A stretch of DNA of 9,861 nt from Nitrospirota bacterium. GTDB taxonomy: Bacteria; Nitrospirota; Thermodesulfovibrionia; Thermodesulfovibrionales; UBA6898. Within the stretch, counting starts at the first letter, position 1. Every line of letters starts with the position of its first letter. Below, in pieces: positions 5,021 through 9,861 of the stretch. The stretch covers positions 1 through 9,861 of the forward strand of contig JAJYLU010000032.1 in NCBI GenBank assembly GCA_021787505.1, read 5' to 3'. The notes below the pieces were generated by a model. That model saw only the letters and a program-made list of their open reading frames with translations. It had not been told where the DNA came from and did no database searches. The position numbers were made by a program, and so were the translations under genes.

Positions 5021-7049
5021 ATTAGACGTTTCCGTATTCTTTCTCATCAACAAAAATCTTCAAAACGTCCTCTTCGACGTTGTGATGCCTTTCCTTTCGA
5101 ACAATCCGAAGCTGGTCTTTATGCCGCTTCTGATCTGGGTATTCGCGAAAGAGGGAAGAAAAGCATGGTCTTTCGTGGCGATTGCGGGTCTAGCCTTTGC
5201 TCTGGCCGATTCCGGCGGGAACATTCTGAAGCAGTTGATCGCCAGGCCCAGGCCCTGCAGCGTGCTCGACGGCGTGCGCCTCCTTGTGGGCTGCGGAAAC
5301 TCCTTCTCGATGCCGTCCAACCACGCAGTAAGTGCCTTCGGGGTCGCGGCCGCCTTCTGGTTTCTCCGCAAGGATTTTGTCACGGGTTTCTATCTCTTGG
5401 TCGCGGCCGCCATCGGATTTTCGCGGGTGTATGTCGGGGTCCATTATCCGGCCGATGTCCTGGCGGGCGCACTGTTCGGCGTCGGGGTCGCGTATACCGC
5501 GGTTGTGCTGTCCGTGCGCGCGGCCGGAATGTACCGCAGAGGAGATTACGGCAGACTGCTTTTTCTCGTCATCGTGCTTATCAGTATATTGCGTATTTAC
5601 TATATCCAGACCGGTCCCTTTGATCTGAGCGCCGACGAGGCCCATTACTGGGAATGGTCGAGAAGGCTGGATTTGAGCTACTATTCGAAGGGGCCGATGA
5701 TCGCCTATCTCATCCACGCCGGCACCTCGGTGTTCGGCAATACTGTTTTGGGGGTGAGGGTATTTGCGGTCGTCCTTTCGGCCCTGAGCAGCCTCGCGCT
5801 TTTCAAGCTGGGCAAGCAGCTCTATGACGGAAGGACCGGCTTTTTCTCCGCATTGCTGGTGCAGGTCGTCCCGCTCTACTCCACCTATGGTGTGCTCATG
5901 ACGATAGATTCGCCTTTCATGTTCTTCTGGATTCTGTCGCTCCTCTTCTTCTGGAAGACGATGGAAGCCGGGGGCAACGGAGTTCCCCGGAAAACGGGCA
6001 TGCTTCCCTGGGTGCTGCTGGGGGTTTCGATAGGTCTCGGACTCCTGGCGAAATATACCATGGCCCTTTTCTATCTCTCAGGATTTCTTTTTTATATTTT
6101 CAATAAAGAAGCCCGGAGGTTCCTTCTCGAAAAAGGCCCCTATGTTGCGGCGGCGGTCAGTCTCATCGTCTTTAGTCCCGTAATCATATGGAATGCAGGC
6201 CACGGCTGGGTCACGCTGAAACATACCGCAGGGCAGGCCCATCTGTATGACGGGCTCGTCCTGTCGCCGAAATATTTTTTCGATTTTCTCGGCTCCCAGC
6301 TTGGCGTGATCACTCCGGTCCTGTTTGTGCTTATCTTTATCGCCCTCTGGAAGATGAAGGGCGGCAAAAAGGGTGCTTTCCTCTTCTGGTTCTCGGCTCC
6401 GATCTTCGTTTTCTTTGCACTGAAGAGCATCCAGGGTAAAGTCCAGGGAAACTGGGCCTTGCCTGCATACGCAACCGGATTCATCGCATTCTCGGCGTGC
6501 TTCGTCAATGAAACGGCCCTCGCAAAGAAATCTTACCGGTGGCTCGTGGCCGTATCGATCACCTTTGCCCTGGTCCTGACCTCAATTGCTTATTACCCTT
6601 CGCTTCTGAAATTCGTTTCCCCAAGGATTGACCCCACGGCGAGGCTGACGATGAAACTGCTGGGATGGAAGGAACTCGGCGAGGAGACGAGCGGCATCTA
6701 TAGAGAACTGTCATCGAAAGGCCCTGCATTCGTCTTTTCCGACAGCTATCAGATTTCGAGCGAACTCGCCTTCTATATGCGGGGCAATCCGGTCACTTAC
6801 TGCGTGAACCTCGGGAGACGGATGGACCAGTACGACCTCTGGCCGGGGTTCGAAAAGGACATCGGGTATAACGCGCTCTTTGTGGCGTATAACGACACGG
6901 ACCTTCCACAGGAATTGGCGCATGCCTTTGCGAGGAGTGAGAAAATACCGGTCCTCATCGTGCTCAAGAGGGACAGGATAATGAAATTTACGGTCTTTAA
7001 GTGTTATGATTTCAAGGGCATTAAATCCAGATCTTCGGAGACGTATTGA
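5007..7049 (+). CDS. Fusion of PAP2 lipid phosphatase and GT-C glycosyltransferase (ArnT/PMT-like)
   Basis: This is a 680-residue polytopic membrane protein with two enzyme domains. Residues about 1-175 are a PAP2 phosphatase with all three signature motifs: KQLIARPRP (75-83), SMPSNH (101-106) and SRVYVGVHYPAD (139-150). The two catalytic histidines are His106 and His146. Such domains remove phosphate from undecaprenyl-PP, lipid A or phosphatidylglycerol-phosphate. Residues about 183-530 are a GT-C transferase of the PMT_2/ArnT type, with the first-loop motif SADEAHYWEW (208-217) and YYSKGPMIAYLI (225-236), followed by many membrane helices. These enzymes take a sugar from a polyprenyl-phosphate donor on the outer face of the membrane. 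A C-terminal soluble region (about 540-680) is probably periplasmic. The start overlaps the receiver gene by 14 bases. The domain calls are firm; the acceptor is unknown. Confidence 0.9.
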   Translation: MGLSELDVSVFFLINKNLQNVLFDVVMPFLSNNPKLVFMPLLIWVFAKEGRKAWSFVAIAGLAFALADSGGNILKQLIARPRPCSVLDGVRLLVGCGNSFSMPSNHAVSAFGVAAAFWFLRKDFVTGFYLLVAAAIGFSRVYVGVHYPADVLAGALFGVGVAYTAVVLSVRAAGMYRRGDYGRLLFLVIVLISILRIYYIQTGPFDLSADEAHYWEWSRRLDLSYYSKGPMIAYLIHAGTSVFGNTVLGVRVFAVVLSALSSLALFKLGKQLYDGRTGFFSALLVQVVPLYSTYGVLMTIDSPFMFFWILSLLFFWKTMEAGGNGVPRKTGMLPWVLLGVSIGLGLLAKYTMALFYLSGFLFYIFNKEARRFLLEKGPYVAAAVSLIVFSPVIIWNAGHGWVTLKHTAGQAHLYDGLVLSPKYFFDFLGSQLGVITPVLFVLIFIALWKMKGGKKGAFLFWFSAPIFVFFALKSIQGKVQGNWALPAYATGFIAFSACFVNETALAKKSYRWLVAVSITFALVLTSIAYYPSLLKFVSPRIDPTARLTMKLLGWKELGEETSGIYRELSSKGPAFVFSDSYQISSELAFYMRGNPVTYCVNLGRRMDQYDLWPGFEKDIGYNALFVAYNDTDLPQELAHAFARSEKIPVLIVLKRDRIMKFTVFKCYDFKGIKSRSSETY

Positions 7050-7996
7050 TGACGATATCGGTAGTAATCCCTCTTTATAACGAAGAAGAGAACGTAGCCG
7101 AGCTCCATCGGCGAGTGAAATCAGCGATGTACGGCACCGGGAAAGAATATGAGGTCATCTATGTCGATGACGGCAGCACCGACCGTACGCTCCCCCTGCT
7201 GCAGGACATCCAGTCGGCCGACAGAAACGCAGTGGTGCTCAGCCTCAGGAGGAACTTCGGACAGACCGCCGCCTTTGCCGCGGGCTTCGACTATGCGAGG
7301 GGGGACGTGATCGTGACGCTCGACGGCGACCTCCAGAACGACCCCGACGATATCCCGAAGCTGCTCGAACTGATCCCGGAAAACGATATTGTCAGCGGGT
7401 GGCGAAAGAAAAGGAAAGACCCTTTTCTTTCGAGACGGCTACCCTCGGTTATGGCCAACTGGCTGATCAGCAAGGTCACCGGCGTGACACTCCATGATTA
7501 CGGTTGTTCTCTGAAGGCCTACCGCAGGGAGGTGGTCAAGAACCTGAAACTTTACGGGGAGATGCACCGTTTCATCCCGGCGGTCGCCAACTGGTACGGC
7601 GTAAAGATAGCAGAGGTGGAGACGACCCATCACCCGAGGCTGAGAGGAAAATCGAAATACGGGATCTCGCGCACGGTCCGGGTGGTGCTCGACCTGATTA
7701 CGGTAAAGTTCCTCCAGAGTTTTTCGACCAAGCCGCTCCAGTTTTTCGGCCCCATAGGGCTCCTGAGCGGTCTTATCGGGCTTCTCATCTCCTTCTATCT
7801 GACTGTCGAAAAGGTGTTCCTGGGGAGAGACATCGGCGGCAGGCCGCTGCTTCTGCTCGGGGCGCTCCTGATCATCGTCGGAATACAGTTCATCGGCATG
7901 GGCCTGCTTGGGGAGATGATGGTCAGGGTCTACCACGAAACCCAGAAGAAGCCGATATACGTCATCAAAAAAGTAAGCAGGCATGAAGATAAATAA
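7049..7996 (+). CDS. Polyprenyl-phosphate glycosyltransferase, GT2 (GtrB/DPM1/ArnC-like)
   Basis: This 315-residue enzyme loads a sugar from a nucleotide sugar onto polyprenyl phosphate on the cytoplasmic side. It shows the GT2 opening SVVIPLYNEEENV (4-16), VDDGSTD (39-45), the metal-binding LDGDLQNDP (91-99), the HRFIP segment (173-177) and RLRGKSKYG (197-205). Two membrane helices end the protein (about 233-253 and 265-289), as in GtrB and ArnC. The preceding stop and this ATG overlap as TGATG; GGAG (7037-7040) lies 8 bases before the ATG. A TTG at 7046 is open in the same frame but poorly placed. The product would be the natural sugar donor for the GT-C domain encoded just upstream. The identity of the sugar cannot be read from the sequence. 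Confidence 0.92.
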   Translation: MTISVVIPLYNEEENVAELHRRVKSAMYGTGKEYEVIYVDDGSTDRTLPLLQDIQSADRNAVVLSLRRNFGQTAAFAAGFDYARGDVIVTLDGDLQNDPDDIPKLLELIPENDIVSGWRKKRKDPFLSRRLPSVMANWLISKVTGVTLHDYGCSLKAYRREVVKNLKLYGEMHRFIPAVANWYGVKIAEVETTHHPRLRGKSKYGISRTVRVVLDLITVKFLQSFSTKPLQFFGPIGLLSGLIGLLISFYLTVEKVFLGRDIGGRPLLLLGALLIIVGIQFIGMGLLGEMMVRVYHETQKKPIYVIKKVSRHEDK

Positions 7997-8888
7997 GACC
8001 GCCTTTTTTCTCTTCAAGCTGGCGGTCAGCGCTCTCTCGCTTTACATCGTATTCTCGGAGGCGGGCCCGCGCCAGATCCTGTCGATGATGAGGCGGATCG
8101 GGCCTCTTTATTTTCTTGCCTCATGTCTCATATACATTGCGGCGCAGGCGATCTCGACCTTACGATGGAAACTCCTCCTTCCGGAAAACTTCACCTTCAG
8201 GAAACTTTTTTCCCTGTATATGATCGGCGCCTTCTTCAACAGTTTTCTTCCGGGGCTCGTCGGCGGAGACGTGGTGAAGGCCTATTATCTCAACAAGGAC
8301 GCGAGGAAACTGGGCGTTACCCTCGCCTCCATTTTTATGGACCGGTATGTCGGATATGTGGCGCTCATGATCGTGGGTATGGTTTCCTATCCCTTTGCGC
8401 TTCGCTATTTCGGGGCGTCGGTCTACAAGTGGGTCATGCCTGCCATTGTCTGCGCCTTTGTCGTGGGGAGCTTTCTTTTTTTCGGCCTCAGGCTGGGAAG
8501 GCGGTTCACGACGATGTCCGACTTTTATGAATATTTTGTTACGCTGAAGTCCCGCAGGGGCGTGATCGCAAAGGCGGTTTTGATGTCCCTCTGCGTACAG
8601 ATCATGGGGTTTTCCGCGGTCGCCCTCCTCGCCTCGGCCATGGGCGAGGACATCCCGATCTTTCTTCTTTTTGTCTTTCTGCCGATTATCATTACGGTGA
8701 CAACGGTCCCGATCTCGATATCCGGACTCGGGGTGAGGGAGGGCGCCTTTGTCCTGCTGCTCGGTCTGATCGGGATCAGGCCCGAACTGGCGACCTCGCT
8801 CTCCCTTTCGTGGTTTTTTTCGAGTTTCCTGGGGAGCATCCCGGGACTGGCAGCTTACATCAGGCATACTAGCGGGCAAAGAAGGTGA
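7983..8888 (+). CDS. UPF0104 / lysylphosphatidylglycerol-synthase TM-like membrane protein (flippase-like)
   Basis: This 301-residue polytopic protein has about 7-8 hydrophobic segments. It carries the family blocks [20 protein letters not shown] (84-103), [11 protein letters not shown] (119-129) and [19 protein letters not shown] (243-261) typical of the LPG_synthase_TM/UPF0104 family (AglD-like). Family members that lack the MprF catalytic domain are often found next to polyprenyl-sugar genes and are suspected to help lipids or glycolipids cross the membrane; their biochemistry is poorly established. No aminoacyl-transferase domain is present here. It starts 14 bases inside the previous gene and ends in a GTGA overlap with bioA. 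The context suggests a role in moving or using the polyprenyl-P-sugar made by the preceding enzyme. Family assignment is good, function is inference. Confidence 0.85.
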   Translation: MKINKTAFFLFKLAVSALSLYIVFSEAGPRQILSMMRRIGPLYFLASCLIYIAAQAISTLRWKLLLPENFTFRKLFSLYMIGAFFNSFLPGLVGGDVVKAYYLNKDARKLGVTLASIFMDRYVGYVALMIVGMVSYPFALRYFGASVYKWVMPAIVCAFVVGSFLFFGLRLGRRFTTMSDFYEYFVTLKSRRGVIAKAVLMSLCVQIMGFSAVALLASAMGEDIPIFLLFVFLPIIITVTTVPISISGLGVREGAFVLLLGLIGIRPELATSLSLSWFFSSFLGSIPGLAAYIRHTSGQRR

Positions 8889-9861
8889 CCCCTCCGGATC
8901 ATAACTCCCCTTTCCCCCCTCTTATCTTAAGAGGGGGCGCCAAAGGCGGGGGCATTACGCGGCACCTCGAAGAATCCGACAAAAGGTATATCTGGCACCC
9001 TTTTACCCAGATGAAGGAGTGGGCGGGGGAAAAGCCGCTTATCATTGCGGGCGGGGAAGGCTGCCATCTCGTGGATACGGACGGCAACCGCTACCTTGAC
9101 GGTGTCTCCTCCCTCTGGGTGAATATCCACGGCCACAGGAAAAAAGAGATCGACGAGGCGATCAAGGCGCAGATCGATAAGGTGTCGCATTCCACGCTCC
9201 TCGGCCTGAGCAACGTGCCGGCGATAGAACTGGCGGAGCGACTGGTGGATGTCGTGTGTAGGGGCATGGCATGCCATGCCCCTACACACGGTTCGCCTCT
9301 TACGTCACACGTCTTACCCCCCGCCAAGGTTTTTTATTCCGACAACGGCTCGACATCGGTCGAAGTGGCCCTCAAGATGGCCTTTCAGTACTGGAGACAC
9401 AAAGGGGTTGAGGGAAAGAACTGTTTCCTCTCACTGAACAACGCCTACCACGGCGATACGATCGGCGCGGTGAGCGTGGGAGGCATCGATATCTTCCACT
9501 CCGCGTTCGGGCCGCTCCTATTCAGGACGTTCAGGGCGCCTTCGCCGTACTGCTACCGCTGCGAGCTTGCTGCCGAATATCCGGGCTGCGGTCTGGCGTG
9601 TCTTGAAAAAATGGAGGATATCCTCAAGGCCCGTCATAATGAGATTGCGGCAATGATCTTAGAGCCGCTTGTCCAGGCGGCAGGCGGTATGATCGTCTTT
9701 CCAGTTGGATATCTCAAAGGGGCGCGGGACCTCTGTGCGAAGTATAACGTTCTCTTCATCGCCGACGAGGTCGCTACCGGTTTCGGGCGGACCGGTAAGA
9801 TGTTCGCCTGCGAACACGAGTCTGTTGTCCCCGATGTGATCTGCCTGTCGAAAGGCATCAC
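8885..9861 (+). CDS. bioA: Adenosylmethionine-8-amino-7-oxononanoate aminotransferase (runs off the window)
   Basis: This is a class-III PLP aminotransferase that makes 7,8-diaminopelargonate in biotin synthesis. From the GTG at 8885 the frame is open for 325 codons to the edge. Motifs: [10 protein letters not shown] (34-43), [12 protein letters not shown] (73-84), [18 protein letters not shown] (149-166), [15 protein letters not shown] (186-200) and the PLP-binding [12 protein letters not shown] (293-304). LSKGI at the edge holds the expected Schiff-base lysine. The HPFTQM motif has Phe where E. coli has Tyr; I recall this from lysine-using homologues, but it is unverified. The GTG forms a GTGA overlap with the upstream stop, yet residues 6-25 are encoded by a dispersed repeat. 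An ATT at 8954 would give a more typical N-terminus (TRHLEESD). A second, palindromic insertion occupies about residues 124-145. Confidence 0.93.
   Translation, partial: MTPPDHNSPFPPLILRGGAKGGGITRHLEESDKRYIWHPFTQMKEWAGEKPLIIAGGEGCHLVDTDGNRYLDGVSSLWVNIHGHRKKEIDEAIKAQIDKVSHSTLLGLSNVPAIELAERLVDVVCRGMACHAPTHGSPLTSHVLPPAKVFYSDNGSTSVEVALKMAFQYWRHKGVEGKNCFLSLNNAYHGDTIGAVSVGGIDIFHSAFGPLLFRTFRAPSPYCYRCELAAEYPGCGLACLEKMEDILKARHNEIAAMILEPLVQAAGGMIVFPVGYLKGARDLCAKYNVLFIADEVATGFGRTGKMFACEHESVVPDVICLSKGI
8900..8958 (-). repeat. Dispersed palindromic repeat, copy 2 (at the 5' end of bioA)
   Basis: This 59-bp copy is the reverse complement of copy 1 at 3219-3276 (51 of 59 columns identical). Its hairpin is CCCCCTCTTA (8915-8924), loop TCT, TAAGAGGGGG (8928-8937). 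The changed loop base and the preserved arms indicate the same element, not chance. It lies just after the GTG candidate start of bioA and keeps that frame open, so either bioA has a repeat-coded N-terminal extension or translation begins downstream of the repeat. Confidence 0.8.
9253..9290. repeat. Perfect 38-bp palindrome inserted in frame within bioA
   Basis: CGTGTGTAGGGGCATGGC (9253-9270) is followed directly by ATGCCATGCCCCTACACACG (9271-9290), and the 38 bases equal their own reverse complement with no mismatch. In the bioA frame it codes [13 protein letters not shown]. It sits between ELAERLVD and KVFYSDNGS, which are joined by a short linker in ordinary BioA. A further stretch (about 9291-9319, ACGTCACACGTCTTAC-like) extends the insert to about 22 residues. 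The GTAGGGGC...GCCCCTAC core resembles a palindrome I recall from several bacterial genomes, but this is from memory. Confidence 0.85.

Noticed and set aside
5190..5717. Minus-strand open frame opposite the PAP2 domain, and similar frames opposite 7439-8017 and 8160-8879
   Set aside because: Their composition is typical of antisense frames, and the plus-strand genes have complete motif sets.

Overview
The window carries eight complete or nearly complete genes plus two cut by its edges. It is GC-rich bacterial chromosome, tightly packed, with no transposase, phage, CRISPR, tRNA or rRNA signature. The mix (a CobA-HemD fusion, an Ap4A-phosphorylase-like protein, a PlsC-like protein with an NHMSTLE motif, BioA, and polyprenyl-phosphate sugar genes) fits a Gram-negative anaerobe of the Nitrospirota or a deltaproteobacterial lineage. 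That placement is inference from gene style, not a phylogenetic result.

Left part, minus strand: the N-terminal end of glycogen phosphorylase (1-404) with a good sigma70-like promoter just upstream, preceded by an Ap4A phosphorylase-like gene (524-1438). A 183-bp divergent spacer leads to the plus-strand genes. These begin with a bifunctional uroporphyrinogen-III methyltransferase/synthase (1622-3250) feeding sirohaem, cobalamin and haem synthesis, followed by a PlsC-like acyltransferase (3329-4111). The next 250 bases have no convincing gene. They hold a strongly self-complementary element (about 4126-4297) with two nested helices of 11 and 13 bp, which is either a structured RNA or a palindromic insertion. 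A small unrecognised protein (4369-4617) follows.

Right part: five plus-strand genes (4676 to the end) overlap one another by 1 to 14 bases and look like one transcription unit. They are a stand-alone response-regulator receiver, a PAP2 phosphatase fused to a GT-C (ArnT/PMT-like) glycosyltransferase, a GtrB/DPM1-like polyprenyl-phosphate sugar synthase, a UPF0104/LPG-synthase-TM-like membrane protein, and BioA. The three middle genes form a plausible envelope-glycosylation module: one makes a polyprenyl-P-sugar, another transfers the sugar outside the membrane, and the PAP2 domain removes lipid phosphate or recycles the carrier.

The least ordinary feature is repeat DNA that touches coding sequence. 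A 58/59-bp repeat occurs twice in opposite orientations. One copy supplies the stop codon and last residues of CobA-HemD; the other lies across the 5' end of bioA. A perfect 38-bp palindrome is inserted in frame inside bioA, and CobA-HemD carries a low-complexity in-frame insertion. Together they suggest a genome in which palindromic repeats spread and are tolerated inside genes, comparable in principle to Rickettsia palindromic elements.
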